A DNA stretch of 64,000 bases from Demequina iriomotensis (GTDB lineage: Bacteria; Actinomycetota; Actinomycetes; Actinomycetales; Demequinaceae), in the NCBI RefSeq assembly GCF_000971395.1, contig NZ_BBME01000011.1, forward strand, positions 186,001 to 250,000, read 5' to 3'. Of the stretch, positions 37,170 to 43,783 are shown one piece after another. Every line of letters begins with the position of its first letter. Position 1 is the first letter of the stretch. The position numbers and the translations under genes are program-made. The notes below the pieces were generated by a model that saw only the letters and a list, made by a program, of their open reading frames with translations, searched no databases and was not told the DNA's origin.

Positions 37170-38345
37170 ATGAGCGACAGCCCCGAGATCAGGAAGGGCC
37201 TGGTAGGCGTGGTCGCGGACCGCACCGCCGTGTCCCAGGTCAACGTCGAGACCAACTCGCTGCTCTACCGGGGCTACCCGGTGCAGGAGCTCGCCTCGAT
37301 GTGCTCGTTCGAGGACGTGGTGCATCTGCTGTGGAACGGGGACCTGCCGAGCGCGGAGGAACGGGAGCGGGCGCTCGCCCTCGAGCGCACGCATCGTGAC
37401 CTCGGCGATCGGCTCATGGGCGTGATCGAGAGGCTTCCCGACTCGGCCCATCCGATGGACGTGCTCCGCACCGCGGTGAGCGTCCTGGGCGGCGAGGACC
37501 CGACGGCGTGGACCGCCGACCCCGACGAGATCCGCGAGAAGGCGCTCGTGCTCATCGCGAAGGTCCCGGCGGTGGTCGCGTACATCCAGCGCCACCGGCG
37601 CGGGCTGCCCATCGTCCCGCCGCGCGAGGACCTGGGGTACGCGGCCAACTTCCTGTGGATGACGTGCGGCGAGGAGCCCGACGAGGTGGTGAGGAAGGCC
37701 TTCGACGTCTCGATGACGCTCTACGCCGAGCACAGCTTCAACGCCTCCACGTTCACCGCGCGCGTGGTGACGTCGACGCTGTCCGACTACTACAGCGGCG
37801 TGGTGGCGGCGATCGGCGCGCTCAAGGGACCCCTGCACGGCGGCGCCAACGAGGCGGTGATGCGGACCTTCGACGAGATCGGCTCGGCCGCGAACGTGGG
37901 GGCGTGGCTCGACGAGGCGCTCGGTCGGAAGCGCAAGATCATGGGATTCGGCCACCGCGTGTACAAGCGCGGCGACTCGCGCGTGCCCACCATGAAGGCG
38001 GCGCTCGACACGCTGGTCGCGCACGCCGAGCGCCCCGACATCGCGGAGCTGTACGACGCCCTCGAGGCGGAGTTCGTGGCGCGCAAGGGCATCTATCCCA
38101 ACCTCGACTACCCGTCGGGCCCGGCGTACCACCTCATGGGCTTCGACACGGAGCTGTTCACTCCCATCTTCGTGGCGTCCCGCATCGCCGGCTGGACCGC
38201 GCACATCCAGGAGCAGCTCGCGGACAACGCCCTGATCCGGCCGCTCTCGGCGTACGACGGGGTGGGGGAGCGGCACATCCCCGGGTACGTGGCGTCCGCC
38301 GATGCGGTGGCCGCGGCGACCCGCCAGGAGGAGATGGCCGGCTGA
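37170..38345 (+). CDS. prpC: 2-methylcitrate synthase (citrate synthase family)
   Basis: 391 residues. Condenses propionyl-CoA with oxaloacetate. Catalytic residues: His in GPLHGGANEAV, His in MGFGHRVYKRGDSR and Asp in YPNLDYPSG, the short bacterial form typical of methylcitrate synthases. ATG at 37170 follows AAGGAG. The gene is 50 bases after prpB. Clustering with prpD/prpB separates it from the main citrate synthase; it receives propionyl-CoA likely produced by the adjacent acyl-CoA catabolic genes. Confidence 0.93.
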   Translation: MSDSPEIRKGLVGVVADRTAVSQVNVETNSLLYRGYPVQELASMCSFEDVVHLLWNGDLPSAEERERALALERTHRDLGDRLMGVIERLPDSAHPMDVLRTAVSVLGGEDPTAWTADPDEIREKALVLIAKVPAVVAYIQRHRRGLPIVPPREDLGYAANFLWMTCGEEPDEVVRKAFDVSMTLYAEHSFNASTFTARVVTSTLSDYYSGVVAAIGALKGPLHGGANEAVMRTFDEIGSAANVGAWLDEALGRKRKIMGFGHRVYKRGDSRVPTMKAALDTLVAHAERPDIAELYDALEAEFVARKGIYPNLDYPSGPAYHLMGFDTELFTPIFVASRIAGWTAHIQEQLADNALIRPLSAYDGVGERHIPGYVASADAVAAATRQEEMAG

Positions 38346-38407
38346 CCTCGCGGTACTTGGGTCTCCTTGCTGCTAGGTTCGCGCTCGACGGACGGAGGAC
38401 GAGCGCG

Positions 38408-38875
38408 ATGGACATGTGGCTGGTGGGCGGCGTGCTGAACTTCCTGCTCGGCCTGCTCGAGCTCGGCCCCAGCCCTCGACGCCTCGCGAAGGAGCGCGCG
38501 CGAGGAGTCCTCGTCGCGCACACCCGGGTCGCCGCCGGCACGGTCCCGGGGCTCAAGCCCTTCTGGGAGTCGAAGCCACGCTGGCGCGTCGAGCTGGGCG
38601 AGCTGTGGCGTCGCGACCGGATGATCGCGGTGGTCTCCGTCGACGAGGGCTCGCGCCGTCCCACCCCTGTCGAGGAGCAGATGCTCGGCACCTCCATGGG
38701 CGACGCGATGGCCGGTCCGCCGCTCGATCTGCCGGAGGCGGCGCTCGCCGCGCCCCTCGTCGTGGTGACCGTGCGCACGCACGATGCCGCCATCGAGATC
38801 GCGCTCGATCCGCGCGACGAGCGGTGGTTCCGCGACCGCCTCGCGGGGGTGAGCGCCGCGCCGTCGGCCCCGTGA
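38408..38875 (+). CDS. Hypothetical protein with N-terminal hydrophobic segment
   Basis: 155 residues. MDMWLVGGVLNFLLGLLELG is a short hydrophobic N-terminus that could anchor the protein; the remainder is soluble, with Trp-rich basic region (FWESKPRWRVELGELWRRDR) and a mixed beta-like C-terminal part (LVVVTVRTHDAAIEIAL). Codon use is like neighbours, and a GGAGG site precedes the ATG, so it is probably real. Not recognised. It lies 62 bases after prpC and may be separate. Confidence 0.65.
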   Translation: MDMWLVGGVLNFLLGLLELGPSPRRLAKERARGVLVAHTRVAAGTVPGLKPFWESKPRWRVELGELWRRDRMIAVVSVDEGSRRPTPVEEQMLGTSMGDAMAGPPLDLPEAALAAPLVVVTVRTHDAAIEIALDPRDERWFRDRLAGVSAAPSAP

Positions 38876-38883
38876 CACGGGCC

Positions 38884-38903
38884 GCTCGCCGGGCTCGGCG
38901 AGC
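38884..38903. terminator. Possible bidirectional terminator hairpin
   Basis: GCTCGCC (38884-38890) pairs with GGCGAGC (38897-38903) around a six-base loop, between the converging hypothetical gene and the epimerase gene. No T run follows, which is usual in high-GC actinobacteria. Confidence 0.45.
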
Positions 38904-38910
38904 CCGCGGG

Positions 38911-39792
38911 TCAGGCCCGAAGGAGCTCGAGGTCCTCGAGCAGGCTCGGGTGAGTCGGCTCCCAGCCCAGCTCCGCGCGGGTGCGCGCGCTCGATGACGG
39001 CTGATCCGCCGCGAACACGGGACCGACCGGGCCGAACATCTCGACGGGACGCGGCTCGACGGGCAGGCCGAGCCGGCGCCCGATGACCGCGACGATGTCG
39101 CGTACCGTGTCGCCCTCGTCCGCGACGGCGTGCCAGACGCCGCCCGCCGGCGAGCTCTCGAGGGCGATCCGGAACAGGGCCGCCGCGTCGGCCGCGTGGA
39201 CCGCCGGCCAGCGCTGCGTGCCGTCGCCCGGGTACGCCACGACGCCGGACTGCCGGGCCATCCCGGTCAGGATGCCCGCGAAGCCGCCGGTGCCGTCCGC
39301 GTGCACGGTGCGCGGGAGGCGGACCGCCGCGCTGCGCACCCCGCGCGAGGCGAGGCCGAGCGCGCGGTTCACCGAGGCGCCGCGGCCGCCCACGGGCCCG
39401 ACGACCGGCATCGGGTCCTCCTCGGTCGAGGCGCGCCCGGGCACGCCCGGCGTCCCGGCGACGGTCACCAGGGGCTTGTCGGTTCCGATCAACGCCTCGC
39501 CGACGGCCGCGAGCGCGGCGGCCTCCTCCTCGACGTTCGCGGCCAGGGCCTCCGGTGAGCCGAAGTCGTTGCCGAACGCCAGGTGGATGACGCCGTCGGC
39601 CTCGGCTGCGGCGGCGCGCAGCACGACGAGATCGGCGAGCGAGCCGCGGATCACGGCGCAGCCCGCGGCCTCGGCCGCGGAGGCGGACGCGTCCGAGCGG
39701 GCGAGCGCGGTCACGGTGTGCCCCGCCGCGAGCAGCTCGGCGACGACCGCCGAGCCGATCAGTCCGGTACCGCCGGTGATGAAGACGCGCAT
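38911..39792 (-). CDS. NAD(P)-dependent epimerase/dehydratase (extended SDR)
   Basis: 293 residues, beginning MRVFITGGTGLIGSAVVAELL with the GxxGxxG nucleotide loop at about 7-13. Later VIHLAFGN and WPAVHAADAAALFRIAL are typical of atypical/extended SDRs of the NmrA or DUF1731-free kind; the usual YxxxK is not evident, so catalytic activity is uncertain. Divergent from a TetR gene; two copies of that regulator's probable operator lie between them. It is likely the regulator's target, an arrangement common in stress-responsive reductases. Confidence 0.85.
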   Translation of the reverse strand: MRVFITGGTGLIGSAVVAELLAAGHTVTALARSDASASAAEAAGCAVIRGSLADLVVLRAAAAEADGVIHLAFGNDFGSPEALAANVEEEAAALAAVGEALIGTDKPLVTVAGTPGVPGRASTEEDPMPVVGPVGGRGASVNRALGLASRGVRSAAVRLPRTVHADGTGGFAGILTGMARQSGVVAYPGDGTQRWPAVHAADAAALFRIALESSPAGGVWHAVADEGDTVRDIVAVIGRRLGLPVEPRPVEMFGPVGPVFAADQPSSSARTRAELGWEPTHPSLLEDLELLRA

Positions 39793-39810
39793 GGGAGACC
39801 TCCGGGAAGT

Positions 39811-39862
39811 GATGCGACAGTTGTTCCATCACGGTAACACGTGATGCGACAGGTGTCGCATC
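39811..39862. promoter_or_regulatory. Two TetR operators between the epimerase and TetR genes
   Basis: Site 1 is GATGCGACAGTTGTTCCATC at 39811-39830 (imperfect). Site 2 is GATGCGACAGGTGTCGCATC at 39843-39862 with perfect nine-base arms. They are 32 bases apart. Site 2 ends four bases before the -10 TAGGGT of the TetR gene. Confidence 0.75.
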
Positions 39863-39865
39863 GGC

Positions 39866-39877
39866 TAGGGTGGGGGC
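39866..39877 (+). promoter_or_regulatory. Putative leaderless promoter of the TetR gene (-10 TAGGGT)
   Basis: TAGGGT at 39866-39871 followed by six bases and ATG at 39878. Confidence 0.45.
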
Positions 39878-40465
39878 ATGGCCCGATGGAAGCCCGATGC
39901 CCGCCAGCGCCTCGTCGTCGAGGCGCTCACGCTGTTCGCCGAGCAGGGCTACGACGAGACCACGGTCGCGCAGATCGCCGAGCGCGCCGGGCTGACCCGC
40001 AGCACCTTCCATCGCCACTTCGCGGACAAGCGCGACATCCTCTCCGCGGGGCACGAGACCCTGAGCCGCCTGCTCGCCGAGGGGGTCGCCGAGGCGCCCG
40101 CCGACGCCGCGCCGCTCGACGCTGTCGCCGCGGGCCTGGATCGCGCATCGTCCTCCATGACCACCTTCAACCGCGAGCTCAGCCACCTCATCGAGGCGGC
40201 CATCGCCGCCAACGACGAGCTGCGGGGCCGCAATGCGATGAAGGCCGTGGGGATGTCCGCGGCGATGGACGATGCGCTGGTCGCCAGGGGGGTCGCGGCT
40301 CCGGTCGCGCGGCTGGCGGCGGAGATGGGCGTCGTCGCGTTCTCGACCGGGTTCCAGCGTTGGGTGGATCCCGCCGTGGACGATGCGCCGGGGGAGCTGC
40401 GCGACCGCACCGCCGCCGCCTTCGCGGAACTGCGCGCGGCCGCGGCGATGCTCGCCGACGGCTGA
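39878..40465 (+). CDS. TetR-family transcriptional regulator
   Basis: 195 residues. DNA-binding region: LTLFAEQGYDETTVAQIAER then AGLTRSTFHRHFADKRDIL (recognition helix about 41-50). C-terminal domain is Ala-rich helical with no recognised ligand signature. It is divergent from the extended-SDR gene with two operator copies between, so autoregulation and control of the SDR gene are likely. Converges with another TetR gene, separated by a hairpin. Confidence 0.9.
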   Translation: MARWKPDARQRLVVEALTLFAEQGYDETTVAQIAERAGLTRSTFHRHFADKRDILSAGHETLSRLLAEGVAEAPADAAPLDAVAAGLDRASSSMTTFNRELSHLIEAAIAANDELRGRNAMKAVGMSAAMDDALVARGVAAPVARLAAEMGVVAFSTGFQRWVDPAVDDAPGELRDRTAAAFAELRAAAAMLADG

Positions 40466-40468
40466 GGG

Positions 40469-40491
40469 GGCGGGAGGCGCCGGGTCCCGCC
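40469..40491. terminator. Possible bidirectional terminator between two TetR genes
   Basis: GGCGGGA (40469-40475) pairs with TCCCGCC (40485-40491) around a nine-base loop. It occupies the whole gap between the converging genes and touches the minus-strand stop codon. Confidence 0.5.
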
Positions 40492-41048
40492 TAGCGGACC
40501 AGGTCCTCGGCGATCGCGAGCGCGGCCGTCTCGCGTTCGGCCGCCGTGCCGCCCAGATCGTTGCCGGGCTTGTTGGCGATGAGCACCGCCATGATCGCCA
40601 TGCGGATGCGCAGGCGGTCCTCGATGGACGCGTCGGCGGGCTGGGCGGCCTCCCACAGGCGCACCTTGAGGTCGTGCACCAGGCCGGTCCCGAGGTTCTG
40701 GAGCGCGACCTCGTTCTGCTGGACGCATCGCATGACGTCGCCGGGCACGCCGTGGGTGACGGCGGCGAGCCGGCGGATCATCTCGAGGCGTCGCTCCCGG
40801 GTCGACGGCTCCGCGCGCATCCAGGCGATGAGCGCGTCGAGCTCGGTGGAGGCCGCCGCGAGCAGGGACTCGAGGATCTCGTCCTTCGACTTGAAGTGGT
40901 AGTACAGCGCGGCCTTCGTCACGCCGAGGTCCTCGGCGATCTCGCGCAGCGACGTCTGGTCGTAGCCGTTCTCGGTGAAGCGCTCGAGCGCGACCTCCTG
41001 GATGCGCTCACGCGTATCGCCGCGGCGGCGGGTCGGGGTCTCGGTCAT
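40491..41048 (-). CDS. TetR-family regulator of the DHA2 exporter
   Basis: 185 residues. HTH: ALERFTENGYDQTSLREIAEDLGVTKAALYYHF (as segments about 20-52), the classical drug-responsive TetR pattern; the remainder is an all-helical ligand domain. Divergent from the MFS exporter gene, sharing a 245-base region with two copies of a CTTGACG/CTTACCG-type operator. Probably represses the exporter and itself until an exported compound binds. Confidence 0.9.
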   Translation of the reverse strand: MTETPTRRRGDTRERIQEVALERFTENGYDQTSLREIAEDLGVTKAALYYHFKSKDEILESLLAAASTELDALIAWMRAEPSTRERRLEMIRRLAAVTHGVPGDVMRCVQQNEVALQNLGTGLVHDLKVRLWEAAQPADASIEDRLRIRMAIMAVLIANKPGNDLGGTAAERETAALAIAEDLVR

Positions 41049-41090
41049 GGCTTCCTCTCCGGGCCGTCGTCGACGGATCGATGCATTTAA

Positions 41091-41147
41091 CTTGACGACC
41101 GGTTAGTTCCACTATAGCGTCGTAGCCGTAACTTACCGGGCGGCTAG
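41091..41147. promoter_or_regulatory. Two TetR operators and promoter before the MFS exporter
   Basis: CTTGACGACCGGTTAG (41091-41106) and CTTACCGGGCGGCTAG (41132-41147) agree at 11 of 16 positions and share the dyad form CTnnnCGnnCGGnTAG. The first overlaps a -35-like TTGACG (41092-41097); TATAGC at 41113-41118 is a possible -10. The remaining leader to 41293 shows no further structure. Confidence 0.65.
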
Positions 41148-41293
41148 GAAGTGCTCAAGGGACGATCGTCCCCGAGCGGGCCCGCCCCTCGTCCCCACGG
41201 CCCCCGCGGCCTGGCACCGGCCCTCGCGGGCCCCATGGCACCGACGCCCTCGCGGCATCGTCATGCCTCGAGGTGCGCACACGAAAGGCAATC

Positions 41294-42847
41294 ATGGACT
41301 CCACCCCCGATCCCCGCCGCTGGTGGGGCCTGGCCGCGATCGGCCTGGCACAGCTGATGGTCGTGCTCGACATGACCATCGTCAACATCGCGCTTCCCAC
41401 CGCGCAGGCGGACCTCGGCATCTCCGACGCCGACCGACAGTGGGTCATCACGGCGTACACCCTCGCCTTCGGCGGGTTGCTGCTGCTCGGCGGCCGGCTC
41501 GGCGATGTGTTCGGCCGCAAGCAGGTCCTCATCACCGGGCTCATCGGCTTCGCCGTGGCCTCGGCCTTCGGCGGCGTCTCGCAGACGTTCACGATGCTGA
41601 TCGTCGCCCGCGCCCTCCAGGGTGTGTTCGCCGCGCTGCTCGCGCCGGCCGCGCTGTCGATGCTCAACGTCACGTTCACCGATCCCAAGGAGCGTGCCCG
41701 CGCGCTCGGCGTCTACGGCGCGATCGCCGGCGGCGGCGCGGCGCTGGGCCTCATCCTCGGCGGCACCCTCACGCAGTACCTCGACTGGCGCTGGACCCTC
41801 ATGGTCAACGTGCCCATCGCGGTGGTCGCGGTCATCGGCGCGTCGCTGTTCCTCCACAACCACGGCGTCGAGGGGATCCGCACGCGCCTCGACATTCCGG
41901 GTGCGCTGCTCGCGACCGGCGGCGTGCTGTCGATCGTCTTCGGCCTGTCGGAGGCGGAGCAGGACGGCTGGACGTCGGCGCTCGTGCTGTCGATGCTCGC
42001 GCTCGGCGCGGTGCTGCTCGCCGTCTTCGTCGTCGTCGAGCGCCGCACGCCGCACGCGCTGCTCCCGCTCCACCTGCTGCGCGACCGCAACCGGGTGGGC
42101 GCCCTCGCGGCGGTGGGCCTCACGCAGATCGGCATGTTCGGCGTGTTCCTGTTCCTCACGTACTACATGCAGGGAATCCAGGGGTACTCGCCGCTCAAGA
42201 CGGGCGTCTCGTTCCTGCCCATGGTGCTCGGCATGATGACCGGTGCCGTCGGCATCTCCGCGCGGTTCCTGCCGCGCGTGGGTCCGCGTCGCCTCATGCT
42301 CCCCGGCATGCTCATCGCCGCCTCCGCGCTGGCGTTCCTCACGCAGATCGACGTCGACTCGACGTACTGGGTCCACGTGTTCCCCGGCCTGCTGTTCCTG
42401 GGCCTCGGCATGGGCATGACGTTCATGCCGTCGATGGCCACCGCGACCGGCGGCGTGCGCGGGACCGATGCGGGAGTGGTCTCGGCGACGCTCAACACCA
42501 CCCAGCAGGTGGGCGGCTCGATCGGCATCGCGCTCCTCAACACGGTCGCGGCGACCGCGACCGCCAACTGGATCACCGACCACGGCGCGACCACCCCCGC
42601 CGAGATGGCCGAGGCGACTGTTCAGGGATTCTCGACCGCGATGTGGATCTCGGTGGCGGCCGTGCTGCTCGCGGCGCTGACGGCCGCGATCCTGGTGCAG
42701 TCGCGTTCTATGGCCGGGGGCGCGCACGGCGCCGAGGCCGTGCCGGCCGTCGCGTCCGCGGGCGAGGCGGTCTCCGGCGCCGACGAGGCCGCGATCCCCG
42801 CAGCGGCGACCGCCGGCCCCGGCGACGAGGACCCCGAGCGCTCCTGA
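41294..42847 (+). CDS. DHA2-family (14-helix) MFS drug exporter
   Basis: 517 residues with the EmrB/QacA layout. Motif D1 is seen as LDMTIVNIALPTAQADL in helix 1, motif A as GGRLGDVFGRKQVL after helix 2, and the motif C-like GGGAALGLILGG in helix 5. Proton-driven export of hydrophobic compounds is the family role. ATG at 41294 follows GAAAGG; an in-frame GTG at 41273 is less likely. The cytoplasmic Ala-rich acidic tail (last 40 residues) is not part of the fold. Controlled by the divergent TetR gene. Confidence 0.92.
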   Translation: MDSTPDPRRWWGLAAIGLAQLMVVLDMTIVNIALPTAQADLGISDADRQWVITAYTLAFGGLLLLGGRLGDVFGRKQVLITGLIGFAVASAFGGVSQTFTMLIVARALQGVFAALLAPAALSMLNVTFTDPKERARALGVYGAIAGGGAALGLILGGTLTQYLDWRWTLMVNVPIAVVAVIGASLFLHNHGVEGIRTRLDIPGALLATGGVLSIVFGLSEAEQDGWTSALVLSMLALGAVLLAVFVVVERRTPHALLPLHLLRDRNRVGALAAVGLTQIGMFGVFLFLTYYMQGIQGYSPLKTGVSFLPMVLGMMTGAVGISARFLPRVGPRRLMLPGMLIAASALAFLTQIDVDSTYWVHVFPGLLFLGLGMGMTFMPSMATATGGVRGTDAGVVSATLNTTQQVGGSIGIALLNTVAATATANWITDHGATTPAEMAEATVQGFSTAMWISVAAVLLAALTAAILVQSRSMAGGAHGAEAVPAVASAGEAVSGADEAAIPAAATAGPGDEDPERS

Positions 42848-42874
42848 CGCATCGTCCGTCTCGGCACCGCTCGG

Positions 42875-42900
42875 CGCCCGCTCCCTCACGGGGGCGGGCG
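42875..42900 (+). terminator. Terminator hairpin after the MFS gene
   Basis: CGCCCGCTCCC (42875-42885) pairs with GGGGGCGGGCG (42890-42900) with one T-G wobble and a four-base loop, 28 bases after the stop. Confidence 0.6.
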
Positions 42901-42960
42901 TCCTGCGTCCGGGCGACACCCGAACTGGGGATGGCGTCTACCGCGCCGACGTGCCAGGGT

Positions 42961-43263
42961 ATGGCCATGTCTGCCAGTGAGAATGCGCCGTCCGGAGTCC
43001 CGTTCACCTTCGCGTCGAACCTCGGACTCGGGCTCGTGCTGCTCATCGTCGGGAACATGGTGACCACGCTCGGGGCGCTGTCCGGCGTGCCGGTGCTCGC
43101 GGTGATCGGCGCCGTGGTGGCGTTCGTGGGCCTCGTGCTCACGGTGAGCGCCGTGACACGTCAGGCGTCCGCCATCGAGGCCATCGCGGCCAAGCTCGAC
43201 GTCGCACGTCCCGCGAGCGCGCCGCCGCAGCGGTCCAACGCGGAGTTCTTCGGCCAGAAGTAG
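42961..43263 (+). CDS. Small two-helix membrane protein, unknown
   Basis: 100 residues: helix 1 about 20-40 (LGLGLVLLIVGNMVTTLGAL) and helix 2 about 43-65 (VPVLAVIGAVVAFVGLVLTV), then a charged soluble tail ending FFGQK. Start ATG 42961 or 42967. Codon use is typical. Not recognised; the next gene encodes another two-helix protein, so they may be related in function. Confidence 0.6.
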   Translation: MAMSASENAPSGVPFTFASNLGLGLVLLIVGNMVTTLGALSGVPVLAVIGAVVAFVGLVLTVSAVTRQASAIEAIAAKLDVARPASAPPQRSNAEFFGQK

Positions 43264-43314
43264 TCCTGCTCGCGTGCCGCATCGGCGTGCGCTCATGTGA
43301 AGGGGAGGGCGCCC

Positions 43315-43755
43315 GTGGCGCTGGAGAAGTCGGCCGCCGACAGGATCGGCGATGGCGCGCTCAACGCGTTCGTGTGGGGGCCGCTGATCGGCGCGGTCGG
43401 GTACGGCATCGCGGCGCTGCTCCTCGGGACGGGGAGCGGGTTCGGACTGGTGATCGGGGCCGTCGCGGCGCTCATGGGAGTCGCGGTCGCGCTGACCGGG
43501 ATGCTCGAGCTCATCGCGGGGGTCCGGGCGCTCGTCGCTCGCGTCGACCACTCGTCCGCCGTCGCGGCGGCATGGCACTCGGCGCAGTTGGCCGCGACGC
43601 GCGAGACGGAGGCGTCCGAGCGTGCCGCGGCGCGCGCGGAGCGCGGACCGATCACCGCACCCAAGCCCGAGGTGCCGTCGCGGGGGACGCGCGTCATCCC
43701 CGAGCAGACGGGCGAGGTCATCGACTGGGGCGACGGCGGGTTCCCGAAGGTCTGA
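43315..43755 (+). CDS. Small membrane protein with cytoplasmic tail, unknown
   Basis: 146 residues. Two helices (about 18-38, VWGPLIGAVGYGIAALLLG, and 42-66, GLVIGAVAALMGVAVALTGM), followed by an Ala/Glu-rich helical segment and an acidic end. GTG 43315 is preceded by AGGGGAGG at a good distance, preferred over GTG 43297, which would be upstream of that site. Converges with the ABC permease gene. Confidence 0.6.
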   Translation: MALEKSAADRIGDGALNAFVWGPLIGAVGYGIAALLLGTGSGFGLVIGAVAALMGVAVALTGMLELIAGVRALVARVDHSSAVAAAWHSAQLAATRETEASERAAARAERGPITAPKPEVPSRGTRVIPEQTGEVIDWGDGGFPKV

Positions 43756-43783
43756 ACGGGAGCGGCGCGGAGCCTCGGCCGTC

